Source: CALAED01 sp937891035
Lineage (GTDB): Bacteria > Actinomycetota > Actinomycetes > Streptosporangiales > Streptosporangiaceae
DNA: 16,740 bases
Assembly (NCBI GenBank): GCA_035642125.1
Contig: DASQSZ010000156.1
Location: 1 to 16,740 of the forward strand
Direction: 5' to 3'
Below are positions 7,962 through 14,387 of this stretch, one piece after another (position 1 is the stretch's first letter; each line of letters begins with the position of its first letter). Under the pieces are notes generated by a model. That model saw only the letters and a list, made by a program, of their open reading frames with translations, did not search any database and was not told where the DNA came from. The translations under genes and the position numbers were made by a program.

Positions 7962-8969
7962 CTAGAGGGTCTGCGACAACGCCTTGATGGGCATGCGCAG
8001 CTCGCTCAGCAGGTCGAGGTCCTCTTGGGGGGACCGGCCAAGGGTGGTCAGATAGTTGCCGACGATGACCGCGTTGATCCCGCCGAGCATGCCCGCTCTG
8101 GTGCCGAGGTCGCCGAGGGTGAGCTCGCGGCCGCCCGCGTACCGCAAGATCGTGCGGGGCAGCGCCAGCCGGAACGTGGCGATCGTCTTCAGCGCTTCGG
8201 TGCCCGTCACCAGCGGATATTCGGCGAACGGCGTACCCGGCCGCGGGTTGAGGAAGTTCAGCGGCACCTCTTCCGGCATCAGCTCGGCGAGCTGCCCGGC
8301 GAACTCGGCGCGTTGTTCGATCGACTCGCCCATGCCGATGATGCCGCCGCAGCACAACTCCATGCCGGTCTGCCGGACGAGAGTGCAGGTGTCCCAGCGT
8401 TCCTGCCAGGTGTGCGTCGTGACCACGTTCGGAAAGTGCGAGCGGGCGGTTTCGAGGTTGTGGTTGTAGCGGTGCACGCCCATCTCGGCCAGCTCCTCTA
8501 CCTGGGCCGGGGTGAGCATGCCGAGCGAGCAGGCGATGTTGATGTCGACGGCCTCGTTGATGGCCTTGACGCCCTCGCGTACCTGCGCCATCAATCGCTC
8601 GTCCGGCCCGCGCACGGCGGCGACGATGCAGAACTCGGTGGCGCCCGTCTCGGCCGTCTCGCGCGCCGCCGCGACAAGAGACGGGATGTCCAGCCGGGCC
8701 GCCCGCACGGGCGAGTCGAACCGGCCGGACTGGGAGCAGAAGTGACAATCCTCCGGGCAGCCGCCGGTCCGCACCGAAACGATGCCCTCGACCTCTACCT
8801 CCGGGCCACACCAGCGCATTCGCACCTCGTGCGAGAGCGCGAGGAGCTCCTCAAGCCGGTCGTCGGGCAGGGTGAGGCACCGCAGCGCTTGCGCCGCGGA
8901 CAGCCCCCGTCCGTCGTCGAGCACCTGGCGGCGTGCCTCGTCCAGAATGTCGGTCTTTATGTCTGTCAC
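7962..8969 (-). CDS. bioB: Biotin synthase
   Basis: A 335-residue radical-SAM enzyme that inserts sulfur into dethiobiotin, the last step of biotin synthesis. GGCPEDCHFCSQS holds the 4Fe-4S ligands Cys71, Cys75 and Cys78. EFCIVAAVRGP, RYNHNLETA, CCGGIIGMGE, LNFLNPRPGTP and the AGGRE-LGDLG region are all present, and the sequence is very close to mycobacterial BioB as I recall it. This actinobacterial type is the one reported to depend on BsaP, and a bsaP-like gene is at 5422-5664. The start is GTG 8969, whose GTGA overlaps the bioD stop; GGGGAG lies about 6 nt upstream. The frame is open further upstream, but that part overlaps bioD and has no BioB homology. Confidence 0.96.
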   Translation of the reverse strand: MTDIKTDILDEARRQVLDDGRGLSAAQALRCLTLPDDRLEELLALSHEVRMRWCGPEVEVEGIVSVRTGGCPEDCHFCSQSGRFDSPVRAARLDIPSLVAAARETAETGATEFCIVAAVRGPDERLMAQVREGVKAINEAVDINIACSLGMLTPAQVEELAEMGVHRYNHNLETARSHFPNVVTTHTWQERWDTCTLVRQTGMELCCGGIIGMGESIEQRAEFAGQLAELMPEEVPLNFLNPRPGTPFAEYPLVTGTEALKTIATFRLALPRTILRYAGGRELTLGDLGTRAGMLGGINAVIVGNYLTTLGRSPQEDLDLLSELRMPIKALSQTL

Positions 8970-9697
8970 CGATGCTCCCCGCTGATTCCGTACGTCTCCC
9001 GGAAGGTACCAGCGTCGAAAGTACCGCCGAGCGGCGGGGACAGCCCGGCCCGAGCGGCCAGCAGGAACTCCGCCGGGTCGAGCGCGCCCGCGCCGGCCGG
9101 CAGCGCGCCGTCGAGCGGCCGCGCTGCGATCGTCTCCAGATCCCTGATGTTGCACCGCATCGCCAGATCGGGCGCGGCCGGCCAGGCCCCGATGACGACG
9201 CCGCCGAGCTCAAGCCCACGATGCGCGAGCGCCTCTAGAGTGAGCGCGGTGTGGTTGAGGGTGCCGAGCCCGGCCCGGACCACGACGAGCACCGGCGCGG
9301 CCAGCAGGCGGGCCAAGTCCGCGATCGTGGCGCCGTCCTCGTCGTAGCGGACCAGCAGCCCCCCGGCGCCTTCGACGATCACCAGCCGGCGGGTCGCGGC
9401 GAGCCCGCGGATCCGCTCGGCCACCGCCCGCAGGGCCACCGGCGCCAGGCCGCCGCGCCGGGCGGCCGCCGCGGGGGCGAGCGGGTCGGGAAAGCGTGCC
9501 GGTTCGTGCAGGTCGCGGGCGCCGGCCAGCCGCCGTACGTCATCGAGATCACCGGGCTCGCCGGGCCCGGAGCCGGTTTGGGCGGGCTTGACGACGGCCA
9601 CCGAGGCGCCCCTGGCCAGCGCCAGCGTGGCCAGCGCCGCGCTCACGACGGTCTTGCCCACCCCCGTGTCGGTGCCGGTGACGACGAGTACGCTCAC
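8966..9697 (-). CDS. bioD: Dethiobiotin synthetase
   Basis: A 243-residue protein that closes the ureido ring of dethiobiotin from 7,8-diaminononanoate, CO2 and ATP. The N-terminal P-loop GTDTGVGKT (Lys15) is exact for BioD; VVKPAQTG and VEGAGGLLVR are the substrate- and Mg-ATP-binding segments. The GTG start at 9697 lacks a clear Shine-Dalgarno sequence, but TAGTGT lies 7 nt upstream, so a leaderless transcript is plausible. The stop overlaps the bioB start (GTGA), so bioD and bioB are translationally coupled. The gene is separated from the regulator gene by 163 bp that contain a small broken reading frame and candidate promoter. Confidence 0.95.
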   Translation of the reverse strand: MSVLVVTGTDTGVGKTVVSAALATLALARGASVAVVKPAQTGSGPGEPGDLDDVRRLAGARDLHEPARFPDPLAPAAAARRGGLAPVALRAVAERIRGLAATRRLVIVEGAGGLLVRYDEDGATIADLARLLAAPVLVVVRAGLGTLNHTALTLEALAHRGLELGGVVIGAWPAAPDLAMRCNIRDLETIAARPLDGALPAGAGALDPAEFLLAARAGLSPPLGGTFDAGTFRETYGISGEHR

Positions 9698-9704
9698 CGG
9701 CCAG

Positions 9705-9733
9705 ACACTAGCCGCTGCCAGGACTCAGTCTGA
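9705..9733 (-). promoter_or_regulatory. Candidate promoter of bioDB
   Basis: On the minus strand TAGTGT (9710-9705) could be a -10 element 7 nt before the bioD GTG, with TCAGAC (9733-9728) a poor -35 at 17-nt spacing. The placement predicts a leaderless mRNA beginning at or next to the bioD start codon. Confidence 0.35.
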
Positions 9734-9824
9734 CCAGGTCTGCCACTGGTCGGTGGGAATCTCGAATCCGAACGGACTCCTCCCTCACGATCAGCTCCGG
9801 GTCATCGTAGGGACTGTGCGTCAT
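9708..9824 (-). pseudogene. Small reading frame with apparent +1 frameshift
   Basis: On the minus strand ATG 9824 opens a frame reading MTHSPYDDPELIVREES with strong third-position G/C. That bias collapses immediately afterwards, while the +1 frame takes over with FGFEIPTDQWQTWSD and a TGA at 9727-9725, again with good third-position G/C. Dropping one G in TCC-G-TTC would join them into a 32-residue acidic peptide. The uninterrupted frame instead runs to a TAG at 9710-9708 (38 residues). I do not recognise the peptide and do not assign a function. It could be a decayed small gene, a sequencing error in a real one, or chance. Confidence 0.35.
9732..9751. repeat. Inverted repeat upstream of bioD, possible operator
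   Basis: GACCAG and CTGGTC flank an 8-nt spacer, about 35 nt before the bioD start and overlapping its putative -35. The flanking ACTGGTC on the plus strand resembles half of the DasR-responsive element as I remember it, but the two halves are spaced differently from that 16-bp palindrome. The repeat also lies in the codons for DQWQTWSD of the broken small frame, so the symmetry may simply come from repeated Gln-Trp codons. Confidence 0.25.
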
Positions 9825-9860
9825 CAGCGTAGCCAGAACGCTGTTTTCCGCGATCGCGGC

Positions 9861-10634
9861 TCAGGGGGTGCCGGGGAAGCGGCGCAGGCGCGTGGTGAAC
9901 TTATAGCGGTCGCCGCGGTAGAGCGACTGGGCCCACTCGACCGGCTCGCCGTTCTCGTCGAAGGCGTGCCGCGACAACAACAGCAGCGGCAGGCCAACGT
10001 CGACGCCGAGTAGCTGCGCGTCGTGCGGGGTCGCCAGCACCGTCTCGATCGTCTCCTCGGCCTCGGCCAAGTGGACCTCATAGGCGGTGGCGAGCGTCTC
10101 ATACAGCGACCGATGGCGGGCAAGCTCGCGGCGCAGGCCGGGGAAGCGGCGCGCCGGAAGGTGCGACGTGTCGATCGACATCGGCTCGCCATCGGCCAGC
10201 CGGAGCCGGTGAATGCGCAGCACTCGACCGCCCGGGCGGGCGGCGAGGAGCTCTCCGAGCCGGTCATCGGCGGCGACGTAGCCGATGTCGAGGATGCGGG
10301 TCTCCGGGTTGAGGCCGTGATGCCGCATGTCCTCGGTGTAGCTGACCAGCTGAAGCTCCTGGGCGACCTTGGGCTTGGCGACGAACGTGCCCTTGCCCTG
10401 GATGCGCTGCAACCTGCCCTCGATGACAAGCTCGGCCAGCGCCTGGCGCACGGTGGTGCGGGACGTGCCGTACCTTTCCGCCAGCGTCCGCTCGGGCGGC
10501 AACGGGCTGCCCGGCGGGAGCGATTGGGTGAGCTCGACGAGCAGCTCCTTGAGCTTGTAATACTTGGGGATCTTGGGCGTGAGTGCCGGGGAGGGCGATC
10601 CGAACTCCCCCATGGAGGCTCGCTCAGCCGTCAC
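9861..10634 (-). CDS. GntR/HutC-family regulator with UTRA domain, DasR-like
   Basis: A 257-residue transcription factor. Residues ~22-88 are a GntR winged helix-turn-helix (PPERTLAERYGTSRTTVRQALAELV, then RIQGKGTFVAKPK). Residues ~95-245 form a UTRA effector domain with SYTEDMRHHGL, AEAEETIETVLAT, VGLPLLLLSRH and SLYRGDRYKF. These stretches align closely with my memory of Streptomyces DasR, which represses amino-sugar uptake and chitin genes and is released by GlcN-6-P or GlcNAc-6-P. GTG 10634 is preferred because GGGAGGA sits 6 nt upstream; GTG 10640 would overlap the bioF stop by GTGA but sits 0 nt from that site. Either way it is coupled to bioF. Effector and targets here are inferred, not shown. 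Confidence 0.85.
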   Translation of the reverse strand: MTAERASMGEFGSPSPALTPKIPKYYKLKELLVELTQSLPPGSPLPPERTLAERYGTSRTTVRQALAELVIEGRLQRIQGKGTFVAKPKVAQELQLVSYTEDMRHHGLNPETRILDIGYVAADDRLGELLAARPGGRVLRIHRLRLADGEPMSIDTSHLPARRFPGLRRELARHRSLYETLATAYEVHLAEAEETIETVLATPHDAQLLGVDVGLPLLLLSRHAFDENGEPVEWAQSLYRGDRYKFTTRLRRFPGTP

Positions 10635-10636
10635 GA

Positions 10637-11875
10637 TCACTCCTCCCGCTCGTCTCGTTCACTGCCGGTGTCTTCGGGCGGGATAGCCCGAGCGTACGGG
10701 ACGACGGGGGCTTGATGTGCGCATCGGGCGACGTCGTCCGCGACCTGCCCCAGCGCCTTGCCCAGCACACTGAGATCGGCCTCGGTCAGCGAGGCCGGTG
10801 CGGTGATGCGCAGGCAGGCTCGGCCGGCCGGGACCGAAGGCGGCCGGAAGCAGCCGACCCGTACGCCGTGGGCGGCGCAGATCTCCGCGGCGCGCAAGGC
10901 ATCCCGCGGATCGCCCAGGATGACGGCCACCACGGCGGCTGCCGGGTCCGGCGCGGGCAGGCCGACCTCGTCGGCGCGGCTCCAGATCCGCATCGCCCGG
11001 TCGCGTGCCCGGGTGGGCAGCCCGGGCTCGGCTATGAGCACGTCGAGCGCGGCCAGCGCGGCGCCCACGCTCGCCGGGGCGAGACCGGTGTCGAAGATGA
11101 ACGGACGGGCGGTGTCGACCAGCGTGTCGATCACCTCGGGCGCGCCGAGGACGGCGCCGCCCTGGGCGGCCAGTGCCTTGGACAGGGTGACCGTCAGCAC
11201 CACATCGGGCTCGCCGCCGATGCCGGCGGCCGCGGCGGCGCCGCTGCCGCCGGGCCCGAGGACGCCGAGCGCGTGAGCCTCGTCGATGACGAGGAGCGCG
11301 CCGTGCCGCCGTGCGGCCCGATGCAGATCGGCGAGCGGTGCGAGGTCTCCTTCGACGGAGAACACTGCGTCGGTGACCACGACCGCCGCCGGTTCGTCGC
11401 GGGCCGCCAGCGCACGTTCCACGGCGGCGACGTCGCGGTGCGGGGTGACCACGACCCGGGCCCGCGACAGCCGGCAGGCGTCGATGACCGAGGCATGGTT
11501 GCCGCGGTCGGACACCACCAGCGAACCGGGGCCGCTCAGCGTGGCAACGGCGGCGAGATTGGCCAGGTATCCGGACGAGAACACCAGGCCGGCCGGCGTC
11601 CCGGCGAACGCGGCGAGCCGCTGGTCCAGCCGGGCGTGCAGCTCGGTGGTGCCCGTGACCAGCCGCGACCCGGTCGAGCCCGCGCCCCACTCGCGGGCTG
11701 CCCGCACCGCCGCGTCGATCAGCCGCGGATCGCGCGACAGCCCGAGATAGTCGTTGGAGGCCAGGTCGAGCAGCCCGTCATGGTCTTCGGCACGAGGACG
11801 CAGCCGGCGCCGCAGGTGCGCGGCGGCCCGCCGGTCCGTCGCCGCGCGCAGTCGCGCCAGCGGATCATTGCCCAT
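10637..11875 (-). CDS. bioF: 8-amino-7-oxononanoate synthase
   Basis: A 412-residue PLP enzyme of the alpha-oxoamine synthase family that condenses pimeloyl-ACP or pimeloyl-CoA with alanine, the first committed step of biotin ring assembly. Visible motifs: LASNDYLGLSRDPR, GAGSTGSRLVTGT, SDRGNHASVIDACRLS, VTDAVFSVEGD, VIDEAHALGVLG and TLSKALAAQGG, with the PLP Schiff-base lysine at Lys233. ATG 11875 was chosen because GGAG lies 6 nt before it; ATG 11887 is in frame but has no ribosome binding site. It is followed within a few nucleotides by the DasR-like gene and then bioD and bioB. The usual bioA between these genes is missing. Confidence 0.94.
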   Translation of the reverse strand: MGNDPLARLRAATDRRAAAHLRRRLRPRAEDHDGLLDLASNDYLGLSRDPRLIDAAVRAAREWGAGSTGSRLVTGTTELHARLDQRLAAFAGTPAGLVFSSGYLANLAAVATLSGPGSLVVSDRGNHASVIDACRLSRARVVVTPHRDVAAVERALAARDEPAAVVVTDAVFSVEGDLAPLADLHRAARRHGALLVIDEAHALGVLGPGGSGAAAAAGIGGEPDVVLTVTLSKALAAQGGAVLGAPEVIDTLVDTARPFIFDTGLAPASVGAALAALDVLIAEPGLPTRARDRAMRIWSRADEVGLPAPDPAAAVVAVILGDPRDALRAAEICAAHGVRVGCFRPPSVPAGRACLRITAPASLTEADLSVLGKALGQVADDVARCAHQAPVVPYARAIPPEDTGSERDEREE

Positions 11876-11972
11876 CGCTCGCTCCATCGCGGGACTCGCT
11901 TCGACCGGTGCCCGCTCGCCGTTGCCGTCGCTCGCTCCGAGGAGCCGGAGCTCTCGAAGAACCGATAGTCGA

Positions 11973-11994
11973 AACTCTCACCGAACTCTCACCG
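11973..11994. repeat. Tandem 11-bp direct repeat upstream of bioF
   Basis: AACTCTCACCG is repeated exactly twice, head to tail, in the 220-bp gap between divergent bioF and pdtaS, followed by a looser third unit (11995-12008). An 11-bp period places the copies on one helix face. It resembles actinobacterial PHO boxes (11-bp TTCACC-type units) and, on the minus strand, SARP sites (heptamers spaced by 4 bp). The bound factor is unknown. Confidence 0.45.
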
Positions 11995-12083
11995 ACAGTT
12001 ACCCGTGATGATGCCAGGCCTTCGCATGATCGCCTATCCTCCGCGCTGCTTCGCGCGCCGGATCGGGCCGGCGACGTCCTGCA

Positions 12084-12089
12084 TAGACT
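12084..12089 (+). promoter_or_regulatory. Candidate -10 element of pdtaS (leaderless)
   Basis: TAGACT lies 6 nt before the GTG start of pdtaS, and there is no Shine-Dalgarno sequence. No clear -35 was seen. Confidence 0.4.
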
Positions 12090-12095
12090 TCCCCT

Positions 12096-13817
12096 GTGCC
12101 CACCCTGACCGACCTCGCACGGAGCCACACCGCTCTGGACGGTGACGACCTCGAATGGCTCCATTCGCTCGTGTCGGACTGGCAGCTGCTCGCCGACCTC
12201 TCCTTCGCCGATCTGATCTTGTGGGTCCCGGTCCGGCAAGGGGCCGCCCCGGCACGCAGGGTGCGAGGCGCGGCGCGGGCCGGCGACCGAGACGAGGCCG
12301 CGGAGCAGGCCGGGGACCGGGCCGGGGAGGGCCGCGAGGCCGGGGAGAGCGGCGGCGAGGCCGGCGAGGCCGGCGCGGCGCCCGCCGCCTGGGTGGCGCT
12401 CGCCCAGATGCGCCCCACCACCGGACCCACGGCCTACCCCAACGATCTCGTGGGGACGATCGAGGTCAGTGGGCGGCGCGGCCTCATCGACGTCGCGTGG
12501 CGCGAGCGGCGGATCTGCCGGGAGGGCGACCCGGAGTGGGGCAGCGGCATCCCGGTGCGCGAGGAGTCGATTCCGGTCCGGCGGGGCGGGAAGCTGCTCG
12601 GCGTCATTCTGCGGAGCACCAATCTGAGCTCGGCGCGCACGCCGTCCCGGCTGGAGCTGACGTACCTGCAAAGCGCCAGCGACCTGGCGCAAATGATCTC
12701 CGAGGGCCGGTTTCCGGTGCCGGGCGAGGAACCGAACCTGGTCCGCTCGCCCCGGGTCGGCGACGGGCTGTTGCGACTGGATCGGTACGGACGGGTGACC
12801 TACGCCAGCCCCAACGCGCAGTCCGCGTACCGGCGCCTCGGCTTGGCGAGCGACCTGGTCGGCACCCATCTGGGGGAGACGACCGCGCTGCTGTGCCAGA
12901 CGGCAGAGCCGGTCGATGAGTCGCTGGCCGCGGTGGTCAGCGGCCGCGCCGCGCGTGAGGTGGAGATCGAATCGAACGGCGCGGTGGTGCAGCTGCGGAC
13001 CATTCCGCTGGTCGTGGGGGGCGCCAGGATCGGCGCGGTCGTGTTGCTGCGCGACGTCTCGGAGCTGCGCTGGCGCGACCGCGAGCTGATGACCAAGGAC
13101 GCGACCATCCGCGAGATCCATCATCGGGTGAAGAACAACCTGCAGACCGTCGCCGCGCTGCTGCGCCTGCAGGCGCGCCGGCTGCGCGTGCCCGAGGGCC
13201 GCGTCGCGCTGGATGAGGCGGTACGCCGGGTGGGCTCGATCGCGATCGTGCACGAGACGCTGTCGCACACGCCCGAGGAGCTGGTCGATTTCAACGACAT
13301 CGCGGATCGCGTGATCATGATGGCGGGGGAGGTGTCCTCGCCGGAGACCCGGGTCACGCCCAAACGCACGGGCAGCTTCGGCGTGCTGACAGCGGCGGTC
13401 GCGATGCCACTCGCCATGGTGCTCACCGAGCTACTGCAAAACGCGCTCGAGCATGGCCTGCCCAACCGGTCAGGGCTGCTCGAGGTGGTGGCCGAACGGG
13501 GCGAAGACCGGCTCCGCGTGGCCGTCGCCGACGACGGGGCCGGCCTGCCGGGCGATTTCGACGTCGACTCCACCGGCCTCGGCCTGCAGATCGTGCGCAC
13601 GCTGATCGTGGGCGAACTCGGCGGGCGGCTGGCCTTCCGCTCGCGGGCCGGCGGGGGTACGGAGGTCCTGCTCGACGTGCCGCTCGAGCAGGACACCAGG
13701 CCGCGAACGGGCGGCGCCAAGCGGGACGGCGGGCGCGACGGCGCCCGCGAAGGGCCGCGCGAGGGCGGGTCCGACGGCCCGACGGCCCGCCGGCCCGGGG
13801 GTCCGGGCTCGGGCTGA
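12096..13817 (+). CDS. pdtaS: PdtaS-type sensor histidine kinase
   Basis: A soluble 573-residue kinase. It begins PTLTDLARSHTALDGDDLEWLHSL and continues with a GAF-type domain (~1-200), a PAS domain starting near 223 (GLLRLDRYGRVTYASPNAQSAYRRLG), a HisKA_2 dimerisation domain with EIHHRVKNNLQTVAALLRLQARR (phosphoacceptor His342 or, by analogy to mycobacterial His303, His343), and an HWE/HisKA_2-type ATPase domain with N box Asn449, DDGAGLP (479-485) and TGLGLQIV (493-500). This is orthologous to M. tuberculosis PdtaS (Rv3220c), which phosphorylates the ANTAR antiterminator PdtaR; pdtaR is not in this window. Two oddities are an Ala/Gly/Glu/Arg-rich insert at residues ~55-98 within the GAF region and a ~40-residue low-complexity Arg/Gly/Pro tail, both absent from the mycobacterial protein as I recall it. 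It is convergent with whiB1. Confidence 0.92.
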   Translation: MPTLTDLARSHTALDGDDLEWLHSLVSDWQLLADLSFADLILWVPVRQGAAPARRVRGAARAGDRDEAAEQAGDRAGEGREAGESGGEAGEAGAAPAAWVALAQMRPTTGPTAYPNDLVGTIEVSGRRGLIDVAWRERRICREGDPEWGSGIPVREESIPVRRGGKLLGVILRSTNLSSARTPSRLELTYLQSASDLAQMISEGRFPVPGEEPNLVRSPRVGDGLLRLDRYGRVTYASPNAQSAYRRLGLASDLVGTHLGETTALLCQTAEPVDESLAAVVSGRAAREVEIESNGAVVQLRTIPLVVGGARIGAVVLLRDVSELRWRDRELMTKDATIREIHHRVKNNLQTVAALLRLQARRLRVPEGRVALDEAVRRVGSIAIVHETLSHTPEELVDFNDIADRVIMMAGEVSSPETRVTPKRTGSFGVLTAAVAMPLAMVLTELLQNALEHGLPNRSGLLEVVAERGEDRLRVAVADDGAGLPGDFDVDSTGLGLQIVRTLIVGELGGRLAFRSRAGGGTEVLLDVPLEQDTRPRTGGAKRDGGRDGAREGPREGGSDGPTARRPGGPGSG

Positions 13818-13865
13818 CCGGAGCTGATCAGGAGACACCGAGGGCCGATGTGGTCCGCGCCGGCG

Positions 13866-14123
13866 TCAGACGTGCGCGCGGGCGCGGGTGGCCCGAGACC
13901 GGCGCCGCTTGAGCGCGCGCCGCTCGTCTTCGCTCATGCCACCCCAGACCCCGGAGTCCTGGCCGGATTCGAGCGCCCAGCGCAGGCAGGCGTCCACGAC
14001 GGCGCACCGGCGGCACACCTGCTTGGCTTCCTCGATCTGCAGTAGGGCCGGGCCGGTGTTGCCGATCGGGAAGAACAGTTCGGGATCCACGTCACGGCAG
14101 GCAGCGCGATGGCGCCAGTCCAT
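13866..14123 (-). CDS. whiB1: Iron-sulfur transcription factor WhiB1
   Basis: An 85-residue Wbl protein. The 4Fe-4S cluster ligands are Cys9, Cys37, Cys40 and Cys46 (CRRCAVVDAC), followed by the GVWGG turn at 58-62 and the basic DNA-binding tail KRRRSRATRARAHV. DWRHRAACRDVDPELFFPIGNTGPA is almost the WhiB1 N-terminus of M. tuberculosis (Rv3219), where it is essential, NO-sensitive and binds the primary sigma factor. ATG 14123 was chosen over longer frames because GAAGGAG lies about 8 nt upstream and the family start is MDWRH. It converges on pdtaS with a 48-bp gap, the arrangement also found in mycobacteria. The leader contains a CRP-like site and a palindrome, described separately. Confidence 0.95.
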   Translation of the reverse strand: MDWRHRAACRDVDPELFFPIGNTGPALLQIEEAKQVCRRCAVVDACLRWALESGQDSGVWGGMSEDERRALKRRRSRATRARAHV

Positions 14124-14144
14124 GCGTTCCACTCCTTCGTCAAC

Positions 14145-14162
14145 GTGGAGCGGCCGCTCCAC
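14145..14162. repeat. Perfect 18-nt palindrome in whiB1 leader
   Basis: GTGGAGCGGCCGCTCCAC is fully self-complementary with no spacer. It lies 22 nt before the whiB1 ATG, between the CRP-like site and the ribosome binding site, where it could be a dimeric-regulator operator or sequester the start region in RNA. Confidence 0.5.
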
Positions 14163-14163
14163 T

Positions 14164-14179
14164 TGTGAACAGATTCACG
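14164..14179. promoter_or_regulatory. CRP/FNR-type binding site upstream of whiB1
   Basis: TGTGA-ACAGAT-TCACG matches the CRP consensus TGTGA-N6-TCACA in nine of ten positions and is a perfect GTGA-N6-TCAC dyad. In M. tuberculosis whiB1 is a known target of the CRP homologue Rv3676, so a site in this leader agrees with family knowledge. Its distance to the transcription start is not known. Confidence 0.6.
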
Positions 14180-14282
14180 ATGTCGAGAACAACACGGGCC
14201 TACTCTGTGGATCCGGTCCCGCGGGGACGTTCTGCGGCGCTCGATTGGGGACGTATTACCAGGGCCGGGCGGCCCATCGCTT

Positions 14283-14346
14283 TAGGGCGTCTCGCTCAGA
14301 TCTAAGTCCTGCTCGGCGGGAAGTGGATCCAAGAGACACCGCCCTA
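14283..14346. repeat. Bulged long-range inverted repeat
   Basis: TAGGGC-GTCTC (14283-14293) can pair with GAGAC-(ACC)-GCCCTA (14333-14346): 11 base pairs with one 3-nt bulge closing a 39-nt loop. It could be an RNA structure in the whiB1 leader or part of a terminator after the lipid-kinase gene. I do not recognise a known RNA family. Confidence 0.3.
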
Positions 14347-14387
14347 GCGCTCTTTGAGCCTGTCAGGGGCGGGTGGCGCGATGCAAG

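Noticed and set aside
8970..9155. N-terminal extension of bioB
   Set aside because: The frame is open but overlaps bioD and shows no BioB homology; GTG 8969 gives the normal family length and a GTGA overlap.
6108..9347. A 1079-codon open frame on the plus strand
   Set aside because: It lies antisense to the TPP enzyme, bioB and bioD, all of which have clear family motifs. Long antisense frames are common in high-GC DNA.
9848..9859. Palindrome CCGCGATCGCGG just after the regulator stop codon
   Set aside because: It has no loop and is followed on the transcribed strand by an A-run, not T, so it is a poor terminator; simple GC-rich palindromes are frequent here.
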